Assembly (NCBI GenBank): GCA_002693605.1
Contig: NZQO01000135.1
Span: 1-8,479, forward strand
Direction: 5' to 3'
DNA from: Flavobacteriaceae bacterium
GTDB taxonomy: Bacteria > Bacteroidota > Bacteroidia > Flavobacteriales > Flavobacteriaceae
DNA: 8,479 nt
This document shows, one piece after another, positions 1 to 6,487 of the stretch (position 1 is its first letter; every line of letters starts with the position of its first letter). The notes beneath the pieces are model-generated. The model did not search any database and was not told where the DNA came from. It saw only the letters and a list, made by a program, of their open reading frames with translations. Made by a program: the position numbers and the translations under genes.

Positions 1-747
1 ACATTAGAAGATGTATTCGTGCCGCTTTATTTCTACCATCGTTACCAGACCGAAGCGGCGGTTAAGAGCATTGGGGGGCTAGATTATAATTATTCGGTGA
101 AGGGCGATGGGCAATTGGTGTGGCAGCCCCTTCCTGTAGCAGAACAGCAACGCGCCCTCGACGCCGTATTGAAAACAATGTCGACCGAGGTCTTGGCCAT
201 TCCGGAAGACAAACTAAAGTTATTTCCCCCTCGGGCCTATGGCTATGGTAGGTCCCGCGAGTCGTTCAAGAGCGAAATGGGCGTGGCCTTCGATGCCTTG
301 GGCGCCGCCGCAACCGCGACCGATATGACATTAGGCCTGCTGCTACATCCCGAGCGGATGAACCGCCTCATTCAGCAAAAGGCAATGAACTCCCAACAGT
401 TGGGGTTAGATTCTGTTTTAGACCAATTGTTAGATGCCGCGTTTAGCGGTGACAAAAAGGCCAGCGCATATGCTGCTGAAATTTCCCAAACCGTACAGTT
501 TGCCACGGTACAGAAATTATTGAGCGCGCTAAAATCGCCTTCCGTCTTACCACAGGCGAAAGCACTTATAAACCAAGAAGTAAATCGGCTTTCCAATCGC
601 GTTGCCGCTAACGCATTTGGACGGCAATTGCTGTTGGAAATTGAAAATTTCAGAAAACACCCAGAAAAATTTGAAGTGATCGCCCCGCCCACAATTCCCG
701 ATGGAAGTCCCATTGGCAGCTATCAATGTCCTATCACTAAACTATAA
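1..747 (+). CDS. Zinc-dependent metalloprotease, C-terminal part (DUF4953/DUF5117 family), 5' partial
   Basis: The reading frame is open from the first base of the window, and the 18 nt before the first GTG codon read TLEDVF in the same frame. The gene therefore starts upstream, and the GTG at position 19 is not its start. The 248 visible residues match what I recall of the C-terminal end of large flavobacterial zinc-dependent metalloproteases with DUF5118/DUF5117/DUF4953 domains. Landmarks are FVPLYFYHRYQTEAAVK, then GGLDYNY-VKGDG, then FPPRAYGYGRSRESF, then LLLHPERMNRL, and the terminal IPDGSPIG. The HExxH zinc site of this family lies before this segment and is outside the window, so catalytic competence cannot be judged here. 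Such proteins are normally exported and act in the periplasm or at the cell surface; the substrate is unknown. The stop codon is 4 nt before the next start, which suggests co-transcription. The family call rests on remembered motifs, not on a search. Confidence 0.82.
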   Translation, partial: TLEDVFVPLYFYHRYQTEAAVKSIGGLDYNYSVKGDGQLVWQPLPVAEQQRALDAVLKTMSTEVLAIPEDKLKLFPPRAYGYGRSRESFKSEMGVAFDALGAAATATDMTLGLLLHPERMNRLIQQKAMNSQQLGLDSVLDQLLDAAFSGDKKASAYAAEISQTVQFATVQKLLSALKSPSVLPQAKALINQEVNRLSNRVAANAFGRQLLLEIENFRKHPEKFEVIAPPTIPDGSPIGSYQCPITKL

Positions 748-751
748 CAGT

Positions 752-1378
752 ATGAAAAAATGTGTATTGCTTCTCGTGATGTTCATTACTTATATCGGTT
801 TCGCGCAGCGCGACAAGGCCGCCGTAATGACCCAAGTGAATGAATTTACCGCCAAACTAGACCAGCAAGGAATAGACAGGTATTTTACCACCACCCGCTA
901 TTGTATTGGCAGCGTGGAGATGTTCAGGATGCCCGATGGCACCCGGTGTGCGTCTCAAGGCACCTATTACGAAGTCTATGTGGTGTGGCAGGAAAGGAAT
1001 GGAACGACCCAGTTGAAGAAAGTTGATAATTGCGGTATGTTCGATACGATTAGTCTTAGTGACGCGAGTGTCTTTGACTTTTTCACGGCCAACGTGAACA
1101 CGCTGCAAGATGAGGAAGTAAAGCCCTACCAGGTGGCAAACCCGCAGAATAGCCCCACCTTGCGAACCGAGGTACATCCATGCCGCAGGCAATTTTCCTT
1201 CACCGACGATCGGAATACCATATCCAAGGAGTATCGACTGTATGACCTGACGAATGCCTCGGAACAGCGAAATTTGAACTACAACCACAATACTTCACTG
1301 AAACTTGTTACACTGGACCAAATGATGGATTCGGTTCTTTCGCAGCATAGCACTAGTTTTAGGAGAATGCAACTTTAA
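752..1378 (+). CDS. Secreted hypothetical protein with four mature cysteines
   Basis: I do not recognise this 208-residue protein. The frame extends upstream to 701, but I start it at the ATG at 752. That start gives a clean signal peptide: MKK, a hydrophobic core, then FA before Q19, a typical signal peptidase I site with Gln at +1 as is common in Bacteroidota. A start at 701 would bury the signal sequence behind 17 extra residues and overlap the preceding gene by 47 nt. Cys4 lies inside the signal peptide and is not a lipobox. The mature chain has Cys51, Cys66, Cys94 and Cys144, enough for two disulfides. No catalytic motif or later membrane segment is visible, so a soluble periplasmic protein is likely. 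The gene begins 4 nt after the metalloprotease stop, and its own TAA stop overlaps the Shine-Dalgarno sequence of the threonine aldolase gene, so the three are probably one operon. No Shine-Dalgarno sequence precedes its own start. Confidence 0.75.
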   Translation: MKKCVLLLVMFITYIGFAQRDKAAVMTQVNEFTAKLDQQGIDRYFTTTRYCIGSVEMFRMPDGTRCASQGTYYEVYVVWQERNGTTQLKKVDNCGMFDTISLSDASVFDFFTANVNTLQDEEVKPYQVANPQNSPTLRTEVHPCRRQFSFTDDRNTISKEYRLYDLTNASEQRNLNYNHNTSLKLVTLDQMMDSVLSQHSTSFRRMQL

Positions 1379-1382
1379 GGAG
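1377..1382 (+). promoter_or_regulatory. Shine-Dalgarno sequence of ltaE
   Basis: AAGGAG lies 2 nt before the ATG at 1385 and overlaps the TAA stop (1376-1378) of the upstream gene. The other start codons in the window have no comparable purine-rich element, so this fixes the ltaE start and suggests translational coupling. The spacer is shorter than the 5-9 nt usual in other bacteria. Confidence 0.6.
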
Positions 1383-1384
1383 AA

Positions 1385-2407
1385 ATGATTATAGACGTAC
1401 GCAGTGATACCGTAACCAAGCCCACCCCGGGAATGTTACAGGCAATAATGACCGCCGAGGTAGGCGACGACGTTTACAAGGAAGACCCTACGGTAAACGA
1501 GTTGGAAAAATATGTAGCCGATTTCTTCGGAATGGACCAGGCGCTTTTCTTCCCCACGGGTAGTATGGCCAACCAGGCCGCCATCAAGTTGCATACGCAA
1601 CCGGGAGAGCAGTTAATTTGCGATAAATGGGCGCATGTTTACAATTATGAGGGTGGGGGAGTTTCCTTCAATAGTGGCGTGTCTTGTAAGTTGGTTGACG
1701 GTAAACGTGGCTTGATTACTGCCCAGCAGGTTTCGGAAAATATCAATCCGCCAGATTTTTACCATAGCCCACTAACAACCTTGGTATGCCTTGAAAACAC
1801 AACCAATAAAGGGGGTGGGGCGTGCTACGACTTTTCTGAAATAGAACGTATCCGCACTGTTTGCGATGCCCACAGCTTAGGCTTGCACCTAGATGGGGCC
1901 CGGCTTATGAACGCACTTGTGGCCAAAAAGGAAGACCCCAAGAAATACGGTAAAGTGTTCGATTCCATTTCCCTTTGCCTTAGCAAAGGGCTTGGCGCGC
2001 CGCTGGGCACCGTGTTGGCCGGAAATAAGGACATAATGGAAGGTGCAATGCGCGTGCGTAAGGTTCTTGGCGGTGGTATGCGCCAAATTGGATATATGGC
2101 CGCAGCAGGTCTCTATGCCCTTGAAAATCACGTCGAGCGCTTGGTCGAAGACCATAGGAAAGCAGCTGAAATAGCAGACACCCTGAACACGCTCTCGTAC
2201 GTGGCCAACGTTGAGCCCACCGAGACGAATATCGTGATATTCTATTTGGGCAATGGCGTAAGCGAGCAGCGGTTTACAGATAAGCTACACCAACAGGACA
2301 TTCGCATCAGCAATATGGGGCAGGGAAAGTTACGCGTCGTTACGCATCTGGACTATACCGATGCGATGCACGACCAATTTCTGAAAGCCTTAAAATCATT
2401 TTCATAA
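1385..2407 (+). CDS. ltaE: Low-specificity L-threonine aldolase
   Basis: A PLP enzyme of fold type I that splits L-threonine or L-allo-threonine into glycine and acetaldehyde in the cytoplasm. Its 340 residues are normal for the family. The N-terminus MIIDVRSDTVTKPTPGM is characteristic, as are the phosphate-binding FPTGSMAN (residues 56-63), His84 in AHVYNYEGGG (the position that stacks on the PLP ring), His127 in the flexible active-site loop, LENTTN (136-141), Asp170 and Arg173 in LHLDGAR, the PLP-binding Lys201 in LSKGLGAPLG, and Arg317 in LRVVTHLD, probably the carboxylate-binding arginine. All key residues are intact. It is the only gene here with a clear Shine-Dalgarno sequence, AAGGAG, only 2 nt from the ATG. 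It lies 6 nt after the preceding gene and is followed by a terminator. Stereospecificity (low-specificity or L-allo) cannot be read from sequence. A beta-eliminating lyase is a remote alternative. Confidence 0.93.
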   Translation: MIIDVRSDTVTKPTPGMLQAIMTAEVGDDVYKEDPTVNELEKYVADFFGMDQALFFPTGSMANQAAIKLHTQPGEQLICDKWAHVYNYEGGGVSFNSGVSCKLVDGKRGLITAQQVSENINPPDFYHSPLTTLVCLENTTNKGGGACYDFSEIERIRTVCDAHSLGLHLDGARLMNALVAKKEDPKKYGKVFDSISLCLSKGLGAPLGTVLAGNKDIMEGAMRVRKVLGGGMRQIGYMAAAGLYALENHVERLVEDHRKAAEIADTLNTLSYVANVEPTETNIVIFYLGNGVSEQRFTDKLHQQDIRISNMGQGKLRVVTHLDYTDAMHDQFLKALKSFS

Positions 2408-2439
2408 AAAAAACTCCCGATTCACGTCGGGAATTTTTT
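2406..2439. terminator. Bidirectional rho-independent terminator between ltaE and the DUF1508 gene
   Basis: A 6-bp stem, TCCCGA (2415-2420) with TCGGGA (2427-2432), has a 6-nt loop. It is followed by six T (2434-2439) and preceded by eight A (2406-2413). It sits at a convergent junction. Read rightward the T run ends ltaE; read leftward the A run becomes a U tract that would end the DUF1508 gene. Confidence 0.85.
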
Positions 2440-2455
2440 ATATAAATGCGATGTG

Positions 2456-2776
2456 TTATTCTACCTCTTTCGTTTCGGCGCCGGGGGCGTTTTTCATCAC
2501 CGATTCAATTCCGTTGTTCATCCCGCTTTCCGAAGCGTACATTTGGCTACTTCCAATAATCTGTCCGTTAGTGGCTTTCAAGTTGAAGTGAAACTTGCCG
2601 TTCTTAGCTGTTTTTCGCTCGTAACGGGCTTCCTCTCTTGCGTTTTTCTTAACAGATTCGATGCCGTTCTTAGCGGCCGCCTTGGTGTTGTAAACCTCGC
2701 TGGAAAGAATTACCTGCCCGTTGGAGGCCTTCAGGTTAAAATGATACGTGCTATCCTTTTGCTTTAATTCGAACAT
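2456..2776 (-). CDS. DUF1508 (YegP-like) small tandem-repeat protein
   Basis: This 106-residue cytoplasmic protein is made of two copies of the DUF1508 unit. Residues 11-46 begin YHFNLKASNGQVI and end GIESVKKNA; residues 62-97 begin FHFNLKATNGQII and end GIESVMKNA. The repeat period is 51 residues. The (F/Y)HFNLKA-NG-(I/V)--S--Y opening and the NGIESV close are the family hallmarks. The length agrees with E. coli YegP (about 110 residues). There is no signal peptide or membrane segment, and the tail is acidic (ETKEVE). The molecular function of the family is not established, although it is often mentioned with stress or stationary-phase proteins. It lies 108 nt downstream of rlmD on the same strand, so it may be read from the rlmD promoter or its own. 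It has no Shine-Dalgarno sequence; a TAAAACCAAAT element lies 4 nt before its ATG. Confidence 0.9.
   Translation of the reverse strand: MFELKQKDSTYHFNLKASNGQVILSSEVYNTKAAAKNGIESVKKNAREEARYERKTAKNGKFHFNLKATNGQIIGSSQMYASESGMNNGIESVMKNAPGAETKEVE
2486..2746 (-). repeat. Internal tandem duplication encoding two DUF1508 units
   Basis: Positions 2639-2746 and 2486-2593 encode two homologous 36-residue units, 153 nt apart. They share the HFNLKA-NGQ opening and the NGIESV-KNA close. This duplication is a standing feature of the family rather than a recent local event, since the two copies differ at many residues. Confidence 0.8.
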
Positions 2777-2780
2777 ATAA

Positions 2781-2791
2781 ATTTGGTTTTA
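2781..2791 (-). promoter_or_regulatory. TAAAACCAAAT leader element before the DUF1508 gene
   Basis: On the minus strand TAAAACCAAAT ends 4 nt before the ATG. The same 11 nt occurs 3 nt before the start of the T9SS protein gene (8351-8361). It contains no anti-Shine-Dalgarno complement. It may be an A-rich initiation-enhancing leader of the kind known in Flavobacteria; the role is inferred. Confidence 0.4.
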
Positions 2792-2884
2792 AATGGTTTA
2801 TAAACAGGTATAGACGTTAAATATCGGAATAATATCACTTTTAAAAAAGTAAATCGGTCCTTTTAGAATTTCATTAACCTAGCC

Positions 2885-4294
2885 TTACCGCTTTTCCAAA
2901 AGGACAATATTTTCGGTATGGAATGTCTGCGGAAACATATCGACCGGTTGTACCTTGGTTACGGTATACGCTTCGTCCAACAAGGCCAAATCGCGCGCCT
3001 GCGTGGCGCTGTTACAGCTAACGTAGACAATGCGTGAGGGCGCGAGCGAAAGCAGTTGGGTAACTACGTCGCGATGCATTCCATCGCGGGGAGGATCGGT
3101 TATGACCACATCGGGCCGGCCGTGGGTGGCAATAAAGTCCTCATTGAATACTTTTTTCATATCGCCCACATAGAACTCGGCATTGTCAATACCGTTAAGG
3201 GAGGCATTCTCCTTTGCAGCGATGATAGCATCGGGTACGGCCTCGATGCCCACGACCTTTTTGGCCTTCTTGGATACGAATTGGGCTATCGTTCCAGTTC
3301 CCGTGTAAAGGTCATACACCAGTTCCTGCCCTGAAAGATTGGCGAACTCACGGGTTATCTTGTACAGTTCGTAAGCCTGTTCGCTGTTGGTCTGGTAGAA
3401 TGACTTCGCGTTAATCTTAAAGCGTAGCCCTTCCATTTCCTCGAAAATATGATCGTTTCCGCGGTAACATATAACTTCCTGATCGTAAATGGTATCGTTG
3501 CCCTTGTCGTTTACAACATATAATAGGGAGGTGATTTCAGAAAATTCATTGGCGATGGCATCTAATAATACCTCCCTAGCGTTTGGGTCATCGTAGAAAA
3601 ACTGGACCAATACCATAAGATCGCCAGTTGTAGAAGTGCGTATCATTAGCGTGCGAAGTAGCCCTTCCTGTTTCCGCGGATTAAAAAAACTGAGATTCAG
3701 TTCCTTTGCCTTTAGCTTCACGTAGTTGCGTATGGCATTACTTGGGTCGCGTTGCAGATGGCATTTTTCGATGTCGAGAATCTTGTCCCACATTCCCGGC
3801 ATATGGAACCCGAGCGCATCGCGATCTTCAATAATGCGATCGCTTTTAATTTGCTCAGGCGTTAGCCACTTGCTATCGCTGAACGAAAATTCCATTTTAT
3901 TGCGATAAAAATACTGCTGATTGGCGCCTAGAATAGGGGAAATTTCCGGCAGATCTACCTTGCCAATGCGCTTGAGGTTGTTGGCGACTTCCTTCTGTTT
4001 ATAATAAAGTTGGTGCTCATAGCCCATATGTTGCCATTTGCAGCCACCGCAGTTTCCAAAGTGCCTACAGACGGGTTCGACGCGTTTTTCCGAAAGTGAG
4101 CTAAAGGAAGTTGCAGATCCTTCATAGTATCCTTTCCTCTTTTTATGCGTTTGCACTGTGGCCACGTCGCCAGGAACCGCATTGTCAATAAAAACCACCC
4201 GGCCATCGGGCGCCTTTGCAACTGCCTTGCCCTTGGCCCCGGCATCTAGTACTTCAATATTGTCGAAAATCTGTCTTTTGTTTCGTCTTGCCAT
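2885..4294 (-). CDS. rlmD: 23S rRNA (uracil-C5)-methyltransferase, RlmD/RumA family
   Basis: An SAM-dependent enzyme that forms 5-methyluridine in 23S rRNA (U1939 in E. coli numbering) in the cytoplasm. The 469 residues hold an N-terminal TRAM RNA-binding domain (about 1-60, with GKAVAK and IDNAVPGD). A [4Fe-4S] cluster motif follows, Cys76-x5-Cys82-x2-Cys85 plus Cys178 in IEKCHL. The methyltransferase domain carries FYQTN (299-303), the SAM loop DLYTGTGT (328-335), DPPRDG (400-405), the catalytic nucleophile Cys427 in YVSCNSAT, and Glu461 in FHTENIVLL as general base. All catalytic and cluster residues are present. The closest alternatives in the family are RlmC, which lacks a TRAM domain, and TrmA, which lacks both the TRAM domain and the Fe-S motif. 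The exact target uridine in Bacteroidota is inferred from the family. The start MARRNK has no Shine-Dalgarno sequence. The gene diverges from rocD across 144 nt. Confidence 0.92.
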   Translation of the reverse strand: MARRNKRQIFDNIEVLDAGAKGKAVAKAPDGRVVFIDNAVPGDVATVQTHKKRKGYYEGSATSFSSLSEKRVEPVCRHFGNCGGCKWQHMGYEHQLYYKQKEVANNLKRIGKVDLPEISPILGANQQYFYRNKMEFSFSDSKWLTPEQIKSDRIIEDRDALGFHMPGMWDKILDIEKCHLQRDPSNAIRNYVKLKAKELNLSFFNPRKQEGLLRTLMIRTSTTGDLMVLVQFFYDDPNAREVLLDAIANEFSEITSLLYVVNDKGNDTIYDQEVICYRGNDHIFEEMEGLRFKINAKSFYQTNSEQAYELYKITREFANLSGQELVYDLYTGTGTIAQFVSKKAKKVVGIEAVPDAIIAAKENASLNGIDNAEFYVGDMKKVFNEDFIATHGRPDVVITDPPRDGMHRDVVTQLLSLAPSRIVYVSCNSATQARDLALLDEAYTVTKVQPVDMFPQTFHTENIVLLEKR

Positions 4295-4438
4295 AGCGGC
4301 AAAAGTAGCAAGAATACGGCTCTTAATTGAAGGGGCGGCATTAAAAATTGTGCGCTAATTTTTGTAATTTGCGCATCCTGGATGATTTCTCTCCGCCAAG
4401 AAGGAATGGATTATGTAAGAATTTGAAATTAAAGAATT
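4295..4438. promoter_or_regulatory. Divergent intergenic region between rlmD and rocD
   Basis: These 144 nt separate two genes that point away from each other, so the promoters of both must lie here or overlap the gene starts. The AT-rich core at about 4341-4371 (including TAATTTTTGTAATTTG) resembles the TAnnTTTG -7 element of Bacteroidota, but I found no pairing with a correctly spaced TTG, so no exact promoter is called. A weak TGCGC/GCGCA inverted repeat (4351-4355 and 4371-4375) flanks the core. Confidence 0.4.
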
Positions 4439-5716
4439 ATGTCAGTTTTAGAGAACACCCAATCGCAAAAAGCGATCGACCTTGAGGAAAAGTACGGAGC
4501 GCACAATTACCACCCGTTGCCTGTGGTTTTAAATAGGGGAGAAGGCGTTTACGTTTGGGATGTAGAAGGAAAGAAATATTACGATTTCCTATCGGCTTAC
4601 TCTGCCGTGAATCAAGGTCATTGCCATCCCAAGATTGTGGATGCGATGACCAAACAGGCGCAGACGCTAACCTTAACATCGCGCGCATTTCACAACGATA
4701 TGTTGGGGAAATTTGAAAAATATGCTGCTGAGTACTTCAACTTCGACAAGTTGTTACCTATGAATACCGGCGCAGAAGCCGTAGAGACCGCTCTCAAGAT
4801 TTGTCGCCGGTGGGCCTACGAGAAGAAAGGTATAGCCGAAAACAACGCGCAAATTATAGTATGCGAAAATAACTTCCACGGAAGAACCACCACCATCATT
4901 TCCTTTTCGAACGACACGGTGGCACGGAAAAATTTTGGTCCCTACACCCAAGGTTTCATCAAAATTGAGTACGATAACCTTGCGGCACTCGAAGAAGCAT
5001 TAAAAGAAAACGATAACGTGGCCGGATTTTTGGTAGAGCCAATCCAGGGTGAGGCGGGGGTGTATGTTCCTTCCGAAGATTATCTGGCGAAGGCCAAGGC
5101 ACTTTGCGAGCAGTACAATGTTCTTTTCATTGCCGATGAAGTACAAACTGGAATTGCCCGTACCGGTAGGCTGTTGGCCACCTGTGGCAATTGTGGCTGC
5201 CCCGACAAGAATTGTAGCGGCACCCCTGAAGTGAAGCCAGATATCCTGATACTTGGAAAGGCCCTTAGTGGGGGCGCATATCCTGTTTCGGCTGTTCTTG
5301 CCAACGATTCAATCATGGAAGTGATCACGCCAGGTTCGCACGGTTCTACCTTCGGAGGTAATCCAGTTGCCGCCGCTGTGGCAATGGCCGCTTTGGAAGT
5401 TGTAAGAGAAGAAAAATTGGCCGAAAATGCCCAACGCTTAGGTGAGATTTTCCGATCTGAACTCAACAAGTTCATTGAAACAAGCTCCATTTGCAAGCTC
5501 GTTCGCGGTAAGGGATTGCTCAATGCCATTGTTATCAATGATTCCGAAGAGAGCGAGACCGCTTGGAATATTTGCCTGAAGTTGCGCGACAACGGGTTAC
5601 TTGCCAAGCCGACCCACGGGAATATCATCCGCTTCGCTCCGCCTTTGGTTATGACCGAGGAACAATTACGTGAGTGTGTTTCCATTATTACGGAAACGTT
5701 AAAGTCTTTTGAGTAA
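4439..5716 (+). CDS. rocD: Ornithine--oxo-acid transaminase (ornithine delta-aminotransferase)
   Basis: A class III PLP aminotransferase that moves the delta-amino group of ornithine to 2-oxoglutarate. It gives glutamate semialdehyde and glutamate and links arginine/ornithine with proline and glutamate metabolism in the cytoplasm. The 425-residue chain follows human OAT closely: Tyr54 in [13 protein letters not shown] (the ornithine-specific tyrosine), NTGAEA (109-114), Arg149 in HGRT, Glu205 in PIQGEAGV, Asp233 and Gln236 in ADEVQTG, the PLP Lys274 in [17 protein letters not shown] (301-309), and the C-terminal [20 protein letters not shown]. The active site is complete. One oddity is an insertion of roughly 14 residues around 248-262 with Cys249, Cys252, Cys254 and Cys259, where human OAT has a short linker. 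The gene appears monocistronic, with its own terminator. There is no Shine-Dalgarno sequence; the leader is A-rich (AAATTAAAGAATT). Confidence 0.95.
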   Translation: MSVLENTQSQKAIDLEEKYGAHNYHPLPVVLNRGEGVYVWDVEGKKYYDFLSAYSAVNQGHCHPKIVDAMTKQAQTLTLTSRAFHNDMLGKFEKYAAEYFNFDKLLPMNTGAEAVETALKICRRWAYEKKGIAENNAQIIVCENNFHGRTTTIISFSNDTVARKNFGPYTQGFIKIEYDNLAALEEALKENDNVAGFLVEPIQGEAGVYVPSEDYLAKAKALCEQYNVLFIADEVQTGIARTGRLLATCGNCGCPDKNCSGTPEVKPDILILGKALSGGAYPVSAVLANDSIMEVITPGSHGSTFGGNPVAAAVAMAALEVVREEKLAENAQRLGEIFRSELNKFIETSSICKLVRGKGLLNAIVINDSEESETAWNICLKLRDNGLLAKPTHGNIIRFAPPLVMTEEQLRECVSIITETLKSFE

Positions 5717-5731
5717 ACAAGATTTTGATAT

Positions 5732-5765
5732 AAAAAAAAGCTGCCCAAAGGGGCAGCTTTTTTTT
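5732..5765. terminator. Strong bidirectional rho-independent terminator between rocD and the CCC-motif gene
   Basis: GCTGCCC (5740-5746) pairs with GGGCAGC (5751-5757) across the loop AAAG. Eight A (5732-5739) and eight T (5758-5765) flank the stem. The whole element is a 15-bp inverted repeat with a 4-nt loop, symmetrical enough to work in both directions at this convergent junction. Confidence 0.93.
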
Positions 5766-5777
5766 AAGGATAATTAC

Positions 5778-6104
5778 TTATTCCAAGCCGTATTCACGCA
5801 ACATTTCCTGCTGCATTTCCTCTAGGCCGCTCATTCCGTAAAGAGCAATTACCACGAGATAGGTTATTAGGTATAGTGACGAGAGGACTATTCCTATAAT
5901 GCCCAAAATTCTACCAGTCTTAACATTTTGGTATCCGCTATACAACTCCGGGTCCGCCGTATATACCTGCGTCGCTTTCTTGGCCATTACCACGGCTACG
6001 ATACCCAATACGAGCCCTACGATGCCATAACAGCAGCAGAAGGGAATAGAGAGTATCCCAAAAACTAAAATGAGTGTTGAATTAGGTAATTTTTGTTGTT
6101 CCAT
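5778..6104 (-). CDS. CCC motif small membrane protein
   Basis: This 108-residue integral membrane protein has a hydrophobic segment at about 11-41, which contains the consecutive cysteines 23-25 (IPFCCCYGIVGLVLG), and a second at about 67-89. A polar loop with a TADPELYSGYQNVKTGR stretch lies between them, and the tail is acidic and Met/Gln-rich. This fits the flavobacterial family annotated as 'CCC motif membrane protein'. Its function is not known. The Cys triplet could be a lipidation, redox or metal site, but nothing here decides that. It lies 80 nt after the DUF2752 gene with no terminator between, so it is probably the last gene of the cluster. The strong terminator follows its stop. 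AACCAAA lies 5 nt before its ATG, and no Shine-Dalgarno sequence is seen. Confidence 0.85.
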   Translation of the reverse strand: MEQQKLPNSTLILVFGILSIPFCCCYGIVGLVLGIVAVVMAKKATQVYTADPELYSGYQNVKTGRILGIIGIVLSSLYLITYLVVIALYGMSGLEEMQQEMLREYGLE

Positions 6105-6109
6105 AATTG

Positions 6110-6116
6110 TTTGGTT
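6110..6116 (-). promoter_or_regulatory. AACCAAA leader element before the CCC-motif gene
   Basis: On the minus strand AACCAAA lies 5 nt before the ATG at 6104. It is the core of the 11-nt TAAAACCAAAT element found before the DUF1508 and T9SS genes, here within CAACAACCAAACAATT. A short match like this could arise by chance in A-rich sequence. Confidence 0.25.
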
Positions 6117-6184
6117 GTTGATTACTACGAACTAAAAATAAACCAATAAAATGAAAATGCCTAACATACCCTGGCAGAAATAAA

Positions 6185-6475
6185 TCAAAGGAAACGCGCC
6201 ATCTTATAGATATAGCTCACTACGATAATGGCAACATTAAGATAAATCAAGGCCAATTTAAGCTTGAAGGCGTGCCTAAATTTTATAAAAAGGTTAAAAA
6301 CCACAACGCCCAGTAATAGCATAAGAGAATAAATGGCCGGGTACATTTTGAAGGCCTCTATAAACTCGCCCTTAAATAATAAGGCTGTGGCACGTTGAAT
6401 GCCACAGCCTAAACATTCCATACCGAAGATTTTTTTGTTTACACAGGTAAGCATGTACTCTTCGATACCATCCAT
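6185..6475 (-). CDS. DUF2752 family membrane protein
   Basis: This 96-residue protein carries the DUF2752 signature Cys21-x2-Cys24-Gly-x2-Arg28-Ala (CLGCGIQRA), followed by an amphipathic stretch and two membrane segments at about 47-65 and 71-89. Bacterial DUF2752 proteins are small inner-membrane proteins of unknown function; the conserved Cys pair and Arg suggest a functional site near the membrane face. The start at 6475 lies 12 nt after the stop of the T9SS protein gene, so the two are likely co-transcribed. Met8 is a possible later start that would keep the signature. A perfect 11-bp inverted repeat covers codons 22-32, directly over the signature. No Shine-Dalgarno sequence is present. 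Confidence 0.85.
   Translation of the reverse strand: MDGIEEYMLTCVNKKIFGMECLGCGIQRATALLFKGEFIEAFKMYPAIYSLMLLLGVVVFNLFIKFRHAFKLKLALIYLNVAIIVVSYIYKMARFL
6382..6410 (-). repeat. Perfect 11-bp inverted repeat inside the DUF2752 gene
   Basis: On the minus strand AGGCTGTGGCA (6410-6400) and TGCCACAGCCT (6392-6382) are exact reverse complements separated by the 7-nt loop TTCAACG. TTATTATTTAAG follows. The structure lies wholly in coding sequence, over codons 22-32. In RNA it would form a GC-rich hairpin followed by a U-rich run, resembling an intragenic terminator or attenuator. It could also be a codon coincidence. Confidence 0.75.
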
Positions 6476-6487
6476 AGGTACGGGAAA

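Noticed and set aside
701..751. Upstream extension of the secreted hypothetical protein to the ATG at 701.
   Set aside because: It would overlap the metalloprotease gene and hide the signal peptide behind 17 residues. The ATG at 752 gives a normal signal peptide.
857..1288. Minus-strand open frame of 143 residues opposite the secreted hypothetical protein.
   Set aside because: The plus-strand frame has a signal peptide, packed operon spacing and a Shine-Dalgarno junction after it. The antisense frame has none of these.
1971..1990. Perfect 8-bp inverted repeat CCCTTTGC/GCAAAGGG with a 4-nt loop over the PLP-lysine codons of ltaE.
   Set aside because: An 8-bp stem is expected about once by chance in a window of this length, there is no T run after it, and the bases are fixed by the conserved SLCLSKG codons.
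2837..2850. AT-only-type palindrome ACTTTT-AA-AAAAGT between rlmD and the DUF1508 gene.
   Set aside because: It has almost no GC, so it would make a poor terminator. Such palindromes are common in AT-rich intergenic DNA.
3836..3843. GCGATCGC palindrome, similar to the cyanobacterial HIP1 octamer, inside rlmD.
   Set aside because: It is a single copy in coding sequence, in a genome type where HIP1 has no role.
4348..4371. Possible rocD promoter with TTG (4348-4350) and TAATTTG (4365-4371).
   Set aside because: The spacing is about 14 nt rather than the usual 17-23, and the -7 box lacks one spacer base of TAnnTTTG. The region is kept only as a general divergent control region.
5080..5748. Long minus-strand open frame (222 residues) opposite rocD.
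   Set aside because: It lies entirely antisense to a gene with an intact conserved active site, has no recognisable motif, and runs through the rocD terminator. It is a shadow frame.
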